DNA of 64,000 nucleotides from assembly GCF_000331515.1 (NCBI RefSeq), contig NZ_AMZO01000006.1:186001-250000 (forward strand), written 5' to 3'. The DNA comes from Photobacterium marinum (GTDB lineage: Bacteria; Pseudomonadota; Gammaproteobacteria; Enterobacterales; Vibrionaceae). This document shows, in pieces, positions 9,065 through 17,677 of this stretch. The notes beneath the pieces are model-generated. The model was not told the origin of the DNA, made no database searches, and saw only the letters and a list, made by a program, of their open reading frames with translations. The translations under genes and the position numbers were made by a program. Position 1 is the first letter of the stretch. The number at the start of each line of letters is the position of its first letter.

Positions 9065-9265
9065 TCAGATAAAACGGATATCGACGGCCTGAAGTTTGCT
9101 CTTGGAGTCGTCCATTGTGAACTCTACCAGGCTGCCAGATTCCGGTGCGTGTTTGCCACGGATGCTGATTGCTTCAAAGCGAATGTCACCGCCTAGATCA
9201 CAAGTGATCAGGCCTGTTTTTTCTTTTGGGTTAAAACTACGGATAATACCGGTTTGTGAAGTCAT
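9065..9265 (-). CDS. Degenerate cold-shock-domain protein
   Basis: A 66-residue beta-barrel protein related to CspA. It starts TSQTGIIRSFNPKEKTGLIT, matching the CspA opening in which K-W-F-N-x-x-K-G-F-G-F-I is expected. Here the aromatic RNP1 motif is replaced by KTGLIT, and the RNP2 motif (V-F-V-H-F) reads DIRFEAISIRG. Most stacking aromatics are therefore missing. The C-terminal strand SLVEFTMDDSKSKLQAVDI fits the fold. AAAGGA lies before the ATG at 9265; an upstream in-frame ATG lacks this. It may bind nucleic acid weakly or act as a different OB-fold adaptor. Confidence 0.75.
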   Translation of the reverse strand: MTSQTGIIRSFNPKEKTGLITCDLGGDIRFEAISIRGKHAPESGSLVEFTMDDSKSKLQAVDIRFI

Positions 9266-9916
9266 AATATTTTCCTTTCTGCCCAAATCATGCTCTGCAT
9301 GCTCAATGGCACCGAGTCTTCATGTTTGTGGCTATCAATCTGAGTACAAATACAATCCAGCCACGTTTTCTTCAGTGGCTGATGTTCTTGAAACCCATTG
9401 ACCTTTTATTTCTTCACAGCTAAGAGTTCACCCTACTCATTAGCTCATCACTGCAATATCGCCTGCAACGTTAGCGATGGCAGTGGAAAGAAATCATCTG
9501 AATGATCTTTTTGGGAGGTCTTCTTACTTTGACGGAAGTGAGGAGTGTTCTTCGAAAATCACTGTCAGGTCTGAGTTCCAGACCTAAAAACACTAAACAG
9601 AAAACAGACTGTTGTAAATAGCCTGATTGCACAAAAGTGTGATCTATTTGGCCTTATTGCTCGTACATCGTTCCTTTTTGTTGAATTTTAATGAAAAAAA
9701 CTCATTTTATTTAACTTGAATTTATTTTCCCTGACGCGAAATTATTGTATTTCACTCCCCTCTGACCTGATTTGTTGTTTATTTCTTGCTCAGTTTTTTC
9801 GAACATCTCCAATCAAAATGCGTTATCGAGTGTGAGCAGTATCACAACTAATCTTTATATCAAGACGCAGCCACACTGCGTAATTAAACAAAACAACAGT
9901 TGATAGTGAGGAAGTT
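9266..9916. other. 650-bp intergenic region with a small hairpin
   Basis: No convincing gene on either strand. It must hold divergent promoters for the cold-shock-like gene (minus) and the exported 100-residue protein (plus). A 7-bp inverted repeat AGGTCTG/CAGACCT with a 5-base loop lies at 9567-9585. Long leaders are common for cold-shock genes, which could explain part of the length; this is inference only. Confidence 0.4.
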
Positions 9917-10219
9917 ATGAAAAAGTCAATTTTAGGAATTATGCTTGGTGTTGCTGCTTTTTCGGGTACTGCAATGGCAGATTTGAAGCTTGATGTAACA
10001 CCACAGAAAAACGGCGCTTGGGTTATCGTTGAAAAAGCGGGTATGCCACAGGAAGGTGTTCAGGTTTCCCTGCATGGACAAAGCTATACAACTGCTGAAA
10101 ATGGTCGAGTATTTGTCTATAGCACCGGCGAGGCTGCACGTTCAGTGACAATTAAAGCTACAGATAATGAAGGTAACTCAACGTCAACAAAAGCGTTTAT
10201 CCCGTCAAACCGCTCTTAA
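9917..10219 (+). CDS. Exported protein of unknown function
   Basis: A 100-residue protein with a clear Sec signal peptide (MKKSILGIMLGVAAFSGTAMA, cleavage after AMA) and a mature part of about 79 residues. The mature part is rich in beta-strand-forming residues: it reads like a single carboxypeptidase-regulatory/Ig-like sandwich (VIVEKAGMPQEGVQVSLHG ... TAENGRVFVYSTGEAA ... VTIKATDNEGN). That pattern, P-x-x-G-x-x-V-x-L with T-x-x-x-G, is common in such folds. GAGGAAG precedes the ATG. It has its own terminator. Function unknown; likely periplasmic. Confidence 0.8.
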   Translation: MKKSILGIMLGVAAFSGTAMADLKLDVTPQKNGAWVIVEKAGMPQEGVQVSLHGQSYTTAENGRVFVYSTGEAARSVTIKATDNEGNSTSTKAFIPSNRS

Positions 10220-10247
10220 ATTTCAGTTACTCTTAGTTACTGCTTCG

Positions 10248-10280
10248 AAGGCAAGGAAACGCTTCTTGCCTTTTCATTTT
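10248..10280 (+). terminator. Rho-independent terminator after the exported 100-residue protein
   Basis: Stem AAGGCAAG / CTTGCCTT (10248-10255 with 10265-10272), loop GAAACGCTT, followed by TTCATTTTT. It ends the transcript of the gene at 9917-10219. Confidence 0.8.
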
Positions 10281-10412
10281 TAAGGTATTCCCCTCTTCTG
10301 ATACATCAGTTCCACATCTGAAACAGGCCATCTAAACTAAGAATATATAGTTCTTCCTCAGTCTGACAGCGGCTTATAGTGACCTTTGGGTTGCGAGAGG
10401 TAAGTGGGTGTT

Positions 10413-10604
10413 ATGTCGAGATTTTTTGTTTTATTTGGATTGCTTTGGCTGATAGGTGGTTGTGCCTCCGTTTCTCAACCAGAACACGCCTTAAGCGAAT
10501 TTCGTGAAGGACATGCAATGCGCCAGCAGTTTGAATTTGTCCGAACCCTTGAGCGGCATAACCAGGTCTTTCCAATCGTTCGACTTGATCAGTTGCCGCA
10601 TTAG
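10413..10604 (+). CDS. Small lipoprotein
   Basis: A 63-residue protein with a lipoprotein signal peptide: a hydrophobic core (FFVLFGLLWLIGGC) ending in a lipobox-like IGGC, so the mature N-terminal Cys would be lipidated. The mature part is about 45 residues, charged, with no family I recognise. A GTG three codons upstream is open but sits too close to the GAGAGG ribosome site; the ATG at 10413 fits better. It is convergent with the large ligase gene, 7 bases apart. Confidence 0.65.
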   Translation: MSRFFVLFGLLWLIGGCASVSQPEHALSEFREGHAMRQQFEFVRTLERHNQVFPIVRLDQLPH

Positions 10605-10611
10605 GGCCTAG

Positions 10612-13455
10612 TTAGCGCATAGGAGGCGTATGCGCCAGATCCGGTTCACCGCAGTGGCGCAGGATCTCTCCTCTTGCTTTATCTCTCAATGCCAGTGCCG
10701 CACTCCAGTCTTCACCACTTGGATAAATCGGCTCACTGATGGTTACGCTGACATCTCCTCTTCTTGGAAACAGGGATTTATCGCGAAGCTTAGAGCGGGT
10801 GCCGCACAGGGTAACAGGGATCACCGGCAGGTTGGCATCAGTGGCCGCCGTAAAGGCGCCCATGTGGAACTGATGCAGACCCGCCATTCGGTATAAAGTG
10901 CCCTCTGGGAACAGGCACAACGGTTGGTTATCTTTGGCACTATAAGCAATCCGTTTAGCATCAATAATGCCTTTTTGTACATCGAAGCGTTCTACAAACT
11001 CGGCCCCTAGTCGAGAAAGAAATATCCGGGCAAACGGGTTTTTCAATAGCTCTGATTTGGCGACAAAACGACAGTTCAGGTCAATCGCGGCAGTCATGAC
11101 CAGTCCGTCAAGATAACTGGAGTGATTGGCTACCATAATAAAGGGTTGCTCTCCTTTTGGCAGGTTTTCCTCTCCTTGCACGGTGAGTTTGGTTCCGGTC
11201 AGTTTTATCAGAGCCCTTGCCCCGAAGCGGGTAATAGCCCAGCTCCAATTGCGGTTGGGAGTAATCGCAACCAGCCCCCATACCGCGGGCGCTAATATTG
11301 CCATGACCAGCCACATATACGCGGCGTAGCCGAAATCGAGCAAAATGCGTGAATAGCGCTTTAATTGCGGACGGATACCAGCCTGGATCAGGCGCAGTGT
11401 TTGCTGCCATACGGCGCGCTGGCGAATATCGAGTTGGTTTTGTTCATACAACTCCTTGCAGGCCGCACGACGAATTTTGCCGCTTGATGTTTTGGGTATG
11501 GTATGGGGCGGAGCGATAACTATGTCATCTGCAGGGCTGCCAAGTAAATCGACTGAGAGATTATTAATTTGCTGCTTAAATGCTTGTTGGCTGATTTCAT
11601 CGGTCTGCCGGCTTTCGGCCAGTACAATTAATCGCTCTGTTCCAGAATGCTGGTCATGGCTGGCAAAGGCTGCGACGCAACCCTTGCGGATCCCTTTAAT
11701 ATTACAGACGGCTTCTTCCAGTTCGTGAGGATAGATATTGCGACCGGCTCGGATGATGATGTCTTTCGTTCGCCCGGTGAGAAACAGCTCGCCGCCGATA
11801 GTAAAGGCACGGTCACCGGTATCGAGCCAGTCGCCGTGATAGAGCTGGCGGGTCTTCTCTTCATCATGGTAATAGCCCTGGGTGGCAGATGGGCCTTTAA
11901 ATTGTAGGGTGCCTTCTTCTCGTTCCGGCAGCTCCCGTCCGAATTCATCAACAATGCGGATCTGGTGAGCCGGTAGTGGCTGGCCTAATCCTATCACTTG
12001 CATAGGGTCGGTATCGTTATCTGCGGCTTTAATTGCCCGGCCAAAACGAACCATAGGTTCACGCTGAATTTTTTCAATTCTCGGCAGCCTGACTTCGTTA
12101 GGAAAGGTCAGCCCGACGGATGATTCTGCCAAGCCGTAGACCGGAGACATGGTTTCGGGACGGAAACCGTATTTGGCGAATTTCTCGGTAAAACGTTTGA
12201 TGGTGCTCGGGCTGACAGGCTCTGCGCCGTTCCATGACAGACGCCAGCTGCTGAGGTCCAGTCCCTCAAGTTCGCTGTCGTCAATTTTGTTGATACATAA
12301 CTCATAGGCGAAATTAGGTGCCGGGGATAGGGTGCCGCGGTGACGGTGGATAGCCCAAAGCCACCGCTGGGGCTTGGACAAAAAGACCAGCGGCGACATG
12401 ATCACCAGCGGGATTGCATGATACAGGCTGCCGAACCAGGCTCCGATCAGCCCCATGTCATGATAAACCGGTAGCCAGCTGACAAAGACATCACCTGAAC
12501 TGGCTCCTACGACTTTACCCATCGCCCGGATATTGTGCAGCAGATTATCATGAGTCAGGGTAACGCCTTTGGGTTGGCCGGTACTTCCCGATGTGTATTG
12601 CAGAAATGCGATATCAGATTTTGCGGCTTCGCCGACATCCGGTTTTTCTTTACAGTGGAGCAGTTCAGGAAGGGTCACAACAGTTTTGATCGAAGGAACC
12701 AGCATCCGCAGTAGTTGGGAAAGTGGCTTAGCTTCGGGGACGGTGATTAACAGCCGTGCCTGGGCGTTATGAAGAATGTTGGCGTGACGTTTGAGATGAT
12801 CTTCTATCTGAGAAGGCCGCGCCGGGGGATAGATAGGAACAGGTATCGCCCGTGCATATAAAATGCCGAAAAAGCTGTAAAAGTAGTCATTACTGGTGGG
12901 CAGCATAATTGCGACACACTCACCGGGGGCGATGTCCTGCGCAACCAGTCCGCTGGCGATTTGCAGGGCTTTTTCTTTCAACATCCGGTAACTGATTTCT
13001 TCAACATGTTCAGCATCCTGATAGACATAGAGGTGCGGTCGGTCGGGGTGAGTGCTGACATGCCAGTCGAGTACCTGCTGGAGGGTCTCAACATGTTCCG
13101 GTGCGGACTGCACCACATCAAGCTTGATTTGCTGAATGGTCTGTTCCGATAGGGTGCTGAAGTGATGATTGCTCGCCTGCAATATTTCTCTCAGCAGATC
13201 TCGGGGTGTTTCTATTGTTGCCAGAGTTTGATCGGGAAGAGTGATGCTAAATTGGGACTCAGTTCGTTGAATAAGCTCGGCTCGGGCCAGGCTGTCAAAC
13301 CCTAGGTCCTGATCAAGTCGGGTGTCGAGGTTCAGTGTTGCTGGAGGCGGTTCTCCCTGCCGCAGTTCTGTAACCAGCTCTTCAATCATCTTTAATAGTG
13401 ATTCGGCTGTCTGTTCGGGTTTTTCGGTTTTCAGGCTTTGGGGGTTGACCGTCAT
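10612..13455 (-). CDS. ACP / fatty acyl-AMP ligase / PlsC acyltransferase fusion protein
   Basis: A 947-residue three-part enzyme. Residues about 15-85 form an acyl carrier domain with the phosphopantetheine serine in DLGFDSLARAEL (Ser55). Residues about 110-660 form an acyl-AMP ligase: the P-loop-like YTSGSTGQPKGVTLTHDNL, and LTGRTKDIIIRAGRNIYPHE with its downstream catalytic region. A hydrophobic segment follows (YMWLVMAILAPAVWGLVAI). The C-terminus is a PlsC-type 1-acyl-glycerol-phosphate acyltransferase with NHSSYLDG and FPEGTL. It probably activates a fatty acid, holds it on its own carrier and passes it to a lipid acceptor at the membrane. A GTG 14 codons upstream is open, but AGGA precedes the ATG used. 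Substrate and product lipid unknown. Confidence 0.9.
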   Translation of the reverse strand: MTVNPQSLKTEKPEQTAESLLKMIEELVTELRQGEPPPATLNLDTRLDQDLGFDSLARAELIQRTESQFSITLPDQTLATIETPRDLLREILQASNHHFSTLSEQTIQQIKLDVVQSAPEHVETLQQVLDWHVSTHPDRPHLYVYQDAEHVEEISYRMLKEKALQIASGLVAQDIAPGECVAIMLPTSNDYFYSFFGILYARAIPVPIYPPARPSQIEDHLKRHANILHNAQARLLITVPEAKPLSQLLRMLVPSIKTVVTLPELLHCKEKPDVGEAAKSDIAFLQYTSGSTGQPKGVTLTHDNLLHNIRAMGKVVGASSGDVFVSWLPVYHDMGLIGAWFGSLYHAIPLVIMSPLVFLSKPQRWLWAIHRHRGTLSPAPNFAYELCINKIDDSELEGLDLSSWRLSWNGAEPVSPSTIKRFTEKFAKYGFRPETMSPVYGLAESSVGLTFPNEVRLPRIEKIQREPMVRFGRAIKAADNDTDPMQVIGLGQPLPAHQIRIVDEFGRELPEREEGTLQFKGPSATQGYYHDEEKTRQLYHGDWLDTGDRAFTIGGELFLTGRTKDIIIRAGRNIYPHELEEAVCNIKGIRKGCVAAFASHDQHSGTERLIVLAESRQTDEISQQAFKQQINNLSVDLLGSPADDIVIAPPHTIPKTSSGKIRRAACKELYEQNQLDIRQRAVWQQTLRLIQAGIRPQLKRYSRILLDFGYAAYMWLVMAILAPAVWGLVAITPNRNWSWAITRFGARALIKLTGTKLTVQGEENLPKGEQPFIMVANHSSYLDGLVMTAAIDLNCRFVAKSELLKNPFARIFLSRLGAEFVERFDVQKGIIDAKRIAYSAKDNQPLCLFPEGTLYRMAGLHQFHMGAFTAATDANLPVIPVTLCGTRSKLRDKSLFPRRGDVSVTISEPIYPSGEDWSAALALRDKARGEILRHCGEPDLAHTPPMR

Positions 13456-13932
13456 AGCAAGCATCCTGCAACAGAGAATGGCGCTGTCGGAGCGCACAGA
13501 AATTGCGACCAGTACCTGATTGAATTGTAGTTAAAATCAGCCAGACGGCAGGATTTTGCAGCTAAGCGTTGAGAATGATTACCGGCTTTGAGAAGTCAGC
13601 CGTTTTGCTCTGGTGGTTGTTCTGCCTGGGATTGGCATAAAAATTGTGGTGAAGTGGAACAAAATAATTATCAGTTTTATCATTGTAATAAATGATATTA
13701 AACATTAAAACCAAGGTTAGGCATCCCCAAACAAACGGTATTTATGAATTTGATTAGGTCACTTTTTGTAAGAAACTTTACGGTGATATTGGTGCACTTC
13801 AGCTGATTTAAATGCTTGGTTTGAAAAGTGCAATAATGAGCGTACGCATCAAGGGAAGGGGGTTCTGTTAAATGACGAAGGCTACACTTGAAGATGGTAA
13901 ATGGTATCAAAAGAGAAATGTTTGAACCGAAT

Positions 13933-14008
13933 TTAACCTGACAGCCACCATTTTAACGTTGGTAACTGTCAGGTTAAGTCAGAACTTTTACAGTAAATGT
14001 TCTGACTT
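13933..14008. repeat. Two adjacent perfect inverted repeats
   Basis: Repeat 1: TTAACCTGACAG (13933-13944) with CTGTCAGGTTAA (13966-13977). Repeat 2: AAGTCAGAAC (13976-13985) with GTTCTGACTT (13999-14008). The two share bases 13976-13977, so only slightly competing folds are possible. They lie just after the stop of the minus-strand island operon. Neither is followed by a clear T-tract, so they may slow transcription, protect the mRNA 3' end, or bind a protein. The rest of the 13456-14080 gap shows no convincing gene. Confidence 0.6.
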
Positions 14009-14080
14009 GATATCAGGGATGACAACAAAATCATATATCATATCTTTTCGTTCCGTTGCACCCCAGCCTCTTTATTCCAC

Positions 14081-15334
14081 TTAGTATTCTTCGTAGGCTT
14101 GGCTTTTTTCCATGAACAGCTGATAAGCTCGCGTCAATTTCTCATGTACTTCTTGGCTTGTGTCCCCAGTTGCGATGGCTTTAGCTACTTTCGAGCCACT
14201 AAATTCCTTGTTGTTTACTCGGCTACCGGCCTCATAGAAAAACTGTATTTCAGATAGAAAATCAAAATCTTGAGCTGTTGGCACAATAGGGAGAGTATGG
14301 TTACTTGGGTTAATTAATCCCCAACCTCCAATCAAAGGGAAGGCCTCTACTTTGGGGAGGGGAAAGCTAAGTTGTGCATTAATATAACGTTTATTTAAAT
14401 CATAACCAGTTGCATGCTTTATAGCTTGATTAACACCTGCACCACCGGTGCGACAAGCTACCTCACAAAAAATAACTTCACCATTTTCTTTTACAAAAAA
14501 CTCAGCGTGAATCGGAACATTCTCAATTTTAGGCAATGCATAGAGTGCACGCGTTGTTTGCTCGATGAGTCGTTCATAAAACGGGTTTTCCCGATCTAAC
14601 ATAACGGACATCAGTGTATGATTGTGTTTAATTTCTTCTAGCTGAAGATTACTCGACAGGTATTTGGACGGAAATAGACATTCAATTTCACCATTAGTGC
14701 CGATGAAACCATCAACGTGATACATGTCCCCATCGATATAGGATTCAGCAATTAGGTCACTCTGATATTCACAATCTTGCAAACGACTCGATAAATCGTT
14801 TTCGAGCAAGTTTCTTAATTGGGCAAGGTTGGCAATTTTTTTTGCGAACATGGAGCCTGAAGAGGTTCTTGGTTTAACAAAAACCGGAAAGCCAACTTGG
14901 TTTACAAACTCAATCAATGCAACATCGGATTGAATGGCCGTAAACGCCGGGAGAGTAATCTCAGCACATGTGCTGAGATGGCTCTTCATAATGAACTTGT
15001 CTCTAAACGCAAGGGCTGTTTCGAAACAATGTGAAGGGAGTCCAAGGTAATTGGCCACGCGAGTCGCGCGTAATACATCATCTTCTCCCAAATACAGTAC
15101 ATGCGTAAATGGTTCGTTTTTGTGTTCATCGAGAATGTCGTGTGCAACAAGGCCATTGTTCATGTAATTGTCATAGCAGCGCACGCTTTTGGCACACTCT
15201 GAAACCCTTGCAAGCGAGGAGGCATTGTCATTGGCTTTGCTAGTAAATATCCAAAGTTCAGCTTCAAATTCACTGAAATAGCTCGCAATATCGAGATCTA
15301 AAAAATTATGAAAGGTGAGTAGCGCGATTTTCAT
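14081..15334 (-). CDS. ATP-grasp ligase (island operon, last gene)
   Basis: A 417-residue ATP-grasp enzyme of the type that joins a carboxylate to an amine or thiol through an acyl-phosphate. A Rossmann-like start (MKIALLTFHNFLDLDIASYF) is followed by the ATP-binding part: FPVFVKPRTSSGSMFAKKI holds the phosphate-loop Lys, IAESYIDGDMYHVDGFI is the next strand, and FCEVACRTGGAGVN carries the metal-binding Glu and the Arg/Gly loop. This resembles amino-acid ligases and carnosine-synthase-like enzymes rather than D-Ala-D-Ala ligase. AAAGGA precedes the ATG at 15334. It overlaps the MFS gene by 29 bases, so it is co-transcribed. Substrates unknown. Confidence 0.85.
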   Translation of the reverse strand: MKIALLTFHNFLDLDIASYFSEFEAELWIFTSKANDNASSLARVSECAKSVRCYDNYMNNGLVAHDILDEHKNEPFTHVLYLGEDDVLRATRVANYLGLPSHCFETALAFRDKFIMKSHLSTCAEITLPAFTAIQSDVALIEFVNQVGFPVFVKPRTSSGSMFAKKIANLAQLRNLLENDLSSRLQDCEYQSDLIAESYIDGDMYHVDGFIGTNGEIECLFPSKYLSSNLQLEEIKHNHTLMSVMLDRENPFYERLIEQTTRALYALPKIENVPIHAEFFVKENGEVIFCEVACRTGGAGVNQAIKHATGYDLNKRYINAQLSFPLPKVEAFPLIGGWGLINPSNHTLPIVPTAQDFDFLSEIQFFYEAGSRVNNKEFSGSKVAKAIATGDTSQEVHEKLTRAYQLFMEKSQAYEEY

Positions 15335-16523
15335 GGTATTTAATTCCTTTAAAAATGAATGCGGTGACAAAAATTAATAGCGCAATGGCTGGGAGGGTAA
15401 TATCGACGGTGCAGTCGCCAAGGAAGTAGGCAAGGATTCCAGCACATGGAAATGCCAGTAAGAAAAGCACGATCATACAGCCCAGCACCGAAATAAGATT
15501 TTTGCCATCAAAAAGCGCTGAGCGCAGGGTGCGAATATAGACTGCAAAGATATTGTCTGAAATAAAAAACAGAATGAACATCACACAGTAAACATAGAAG
15601 CTACCCGTTGTGCCGATGATGACTAAAATGAGTGCGCTGACCAACATGCAGAAGGTACTCAGCGTTTTTAAGCGCACCTTTTTCGTGATTTTATCGATGT
15701 AAAACAACGTGATTGCACAGCTTATTCCCGCAAGACTTAACAATAAGCCGAACGTCTCGCCAGCGACTCCCAGTCGCTTTACCAAATAGTCTTGGGAACT
15801 TAGAAGCAAGATACCCAATCCTAAATTGAGCAAAAAACCAATTACAAAAGCCTCAAAAAGGCGTCGCTCACGTCGAATTAAACAGAGTCCCTGGTATAAA
15901 GAAGCTTTTTGTTCTTGTGCCGTTGGCAGCTCGATCTGTGCCAATTTCTTCTGATTGCTTTTCATGGCGAGAGTCAGCAAAGCAAAAGAGGAAAACTGCA
16001 AGATAGAAAATAGAATCAGCATCTGAACATGTGAAGCAAAACCAACAAGCAGTGCAGAAATGACCGGCCCTAACGCCATCGCAACGGTATCGACCGATTG
16101 CTGCTTAGAAAAAATACTTTCTTTACTGGTACCTGAGATGTGTGTGCTCACATAACCCAAATGTTTTTCAAGCACAGGAAAGGCCAGCTCAGCCAAAAAG
16201 CCGAAGAGACCAGCAATCAGTGGAAATACAATAGCCGTGTTTTGCTCGGTAAATAACGTCAGTAAGAAGATATAGGCGAGCAACACGCACCACTTTAACC
16301 CTTCAAGTACACGAAGCGTTGAGGTTTCTTTCCATCGATTCAAAACATTGGGTGAAATGGCAACGCCAACGAGTCTAGGGATAAACTCAACCGCAAATGC
16401 AAGACCAGAGGCTGCAACACTTCCTGTGAGTTTATAGACATAAAAAGGCACCAGAAATACCATCATTTGCTCGGCCAGCATGGTAAACAGCCGAACGAGC
16501 AACAGTGAATTAACGTAACTCAT
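15306..16523 (-). CDS. MFS transporter (island operon, third gene)
   Basis: A 405-residue major facilitator protein with about twelve hydrophobic helices. The N-half contains the MFS-like FYVYKLTGSVAASGLAFAVE and the inter-half loop is short and charged (KSNQKKLAQIELPTAQEQKAS). It looks like the enterobactin-exporter/MFS_3-like branch, which exports small metabolites. Its ATG overlaps the stop of the desulfurase gene by 4 bases (ATGA), and it overlaps the ATP-grasp gene downstream by 29 bases. That tight packing argues that it exports, or imports precursors for, the product of this operon. Confidence 0.88.
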   Translation of the reverse strand: MSYVNSLLLVRLFTMLAEQMMVFLVPFYVYKLTGSVAASGLAFAVEFIPRLVGVAISPNVLNRWKETSTLRVLEGLKWCVLLAYIFLLTLFTEQNTAIVFPLIAGLFGFLAELAFPVLEKHLGYVSTHISGTSKESIFSKQQSVDTVAMALGPVISALLVGFASHVQMLILFSILQFSSFALLTLAMKSNQKKLAQIELPTAQEQKASLYQGLCLIRRERRLFEAFVIGFLLNLGLGILLLSSQDYLVKRLGVAGETFGLLLSLAGISCAITLFYIDKITKKVRLKTLSTFCMLVSALILVIIGTTGSFYVYCVMFILFFISDNIFAVYIRTLRSALFDGKNLISVLGCMIVLFLLAFPCAGILAYFLGDCTVDITLPAIALLIFVTAFIFKGIKYHENRATHLS

Positions 16524-17662
16524 GAGCGCGATAACTGATAGATCTCAGTGAGATGTTGGAGCGCTGAATCGAGCTCTTCAGCTGTAGTCTCTCGTCCAAA
16601 ACTCAATCGAATGGAACTTTGTATCTGATCTTCATCCAACCCCATCGCGCTTAACACATGACTACCTAGTTGTTGTTCAGAGTTACATGCCGATCCACTA
16701 CTCAACGCAACTTTATTTTTGAGCTTGCTCATGAGAAAACTCGATTTAATGCCGCACAGAGAGAAGTTCAGCGTATTAGGCAAAGATGCGGAAGTACAGC
16801 CATTGACCGTTATGTTTGGTACGCTATGCTTGAGGTTTTCAATGAGTTTAATCTTGAGCGCTTTTTGCTTTTTGCTGTCGCTATCAACGCGTTCTTTCGC
16901 TATTTTGGCTGCTTTCGCCATCCCAATAATTGCCGGTAGATTACTCGTCCCTCCACGTAATCCATATTCTTGACCACCACCATGTATAAGTGGGTTATTC
17001 AGCAAAATAGCTTTATTGCGGCAATAGAGGCCACCGATCCCTTTAGGGCCATAAAATTTATGTGATGAGAAACTGGCGAAGTCCACAAGGGTCGTTTGCA
17101 CTGAAAACGGCATCTTACCAACTAGCTGGGCTGCATCAGTATGGAAAAGTATTTTGTTGTCTTGGCAGTATTGGGCGATTTCGTTTATAGGCATCAATAC
17201 GCCCGTTTCATTGTTTGCCGCCATCACGGAGATCAATTTAGTCTCAGGTCTAACAAGTGCAGTAATTGAATCAAGCTCGACACGCCCTTTTGAGTTTACT
17301 GGTGCGTAGCTAATCTCAACCCCTTTGTTTTTTAAATACTCGCATTGGTTCAGAATACATTTATGTTCGACTTCACTCACAATAAAATGTACAGGCTCTG
17401 AACCCAAAAAGTGGTCGGCGACACCTTTTAGCACCATGTTGTTTGATTCGGAAGCACCCGAGGTAAAATAGATGTGGTTACTTGGTGCATCGATAAGGTC
17501 AGCAATAACTTCACGACTTTCTTCTAAAAGTAACGCGTTTCGGATCCCCATCATGTGAGTCTTTGAAGCAGGGTTGGCGAAGTTATGTTCCATACAATCA
17601 AGCATAGCCATACGCACGGATGGGTCGATAGGTGTCGTTGCGTTATAGTCTAGGTATAACAT
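16520..17662 (-). CDS. Cysteine desulfurase, NifS/IscS-like class V aminotransferase (island operon, second gene)
   Basis: A 380-residue PLP enzyme with every key residue of an active cysteine desulfurase. The start YLDYNATTP is typical. The PLP-binding Lys202 lies in SSHKFYGPKG, the cofactor His in EVEHKCIL, and the persulfide-forming Cys326 in the flexible loop SSGSACNSEQQLG, the long-loop IscS/NifS type. It should take sulfur from L-cysteine and hold it as a persulfide. There are no Isc/Suf/Nif partners nearby. Here it is sandwiched between an unknown protein and a transporter, so sulfur donation to a small molecule is more likely than Fe-S assembly. GGAG precedes the ATG by ten bases. Confidence 0.92.
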   Translation of the reverse strand: MLYLDYNATTPIDPSVRMAMLDCMEHNFANPASKTHMMGIRNALLLEESREVIADLIDAPSNHIYFTSGASESNNMVLKGVADHFLGSEPVHFIVSEVEHKCILNQCEYLKNKGVEISYAPVNSKGRVELDSITALVRPETKLISVMAANNETGVLMPINEIAQYCQDNKILFHTDAAQLVGKMPFSVQTTLVDFASFSSHKFYGPKGIGGLYCRNKAILLNNPLIHGGGQEYGLRGGTSNLPAIIGMAKAAKIAKERVDSDSKKQKALKIKLIENLKHSVPNITVNGCTSASLPNTLNFSLCGIKSSFLMSKLKNKVALSSGSACNSEQQLGSHVLSAMGLDEDQIQSSIRLSFGRETTAEELDSALQHLTEIYQLSRS

Positions 17663-17677
17663 GTCAAGTTCTCTCCG

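Noticed and set aside
13698-13910. A 70-codon open frame on the minus strand in the 600-base gap left of the island.
   Set aside because: No ribosome binding site, no family resemblance and amino-acid content typical of random AT-rich sequence.
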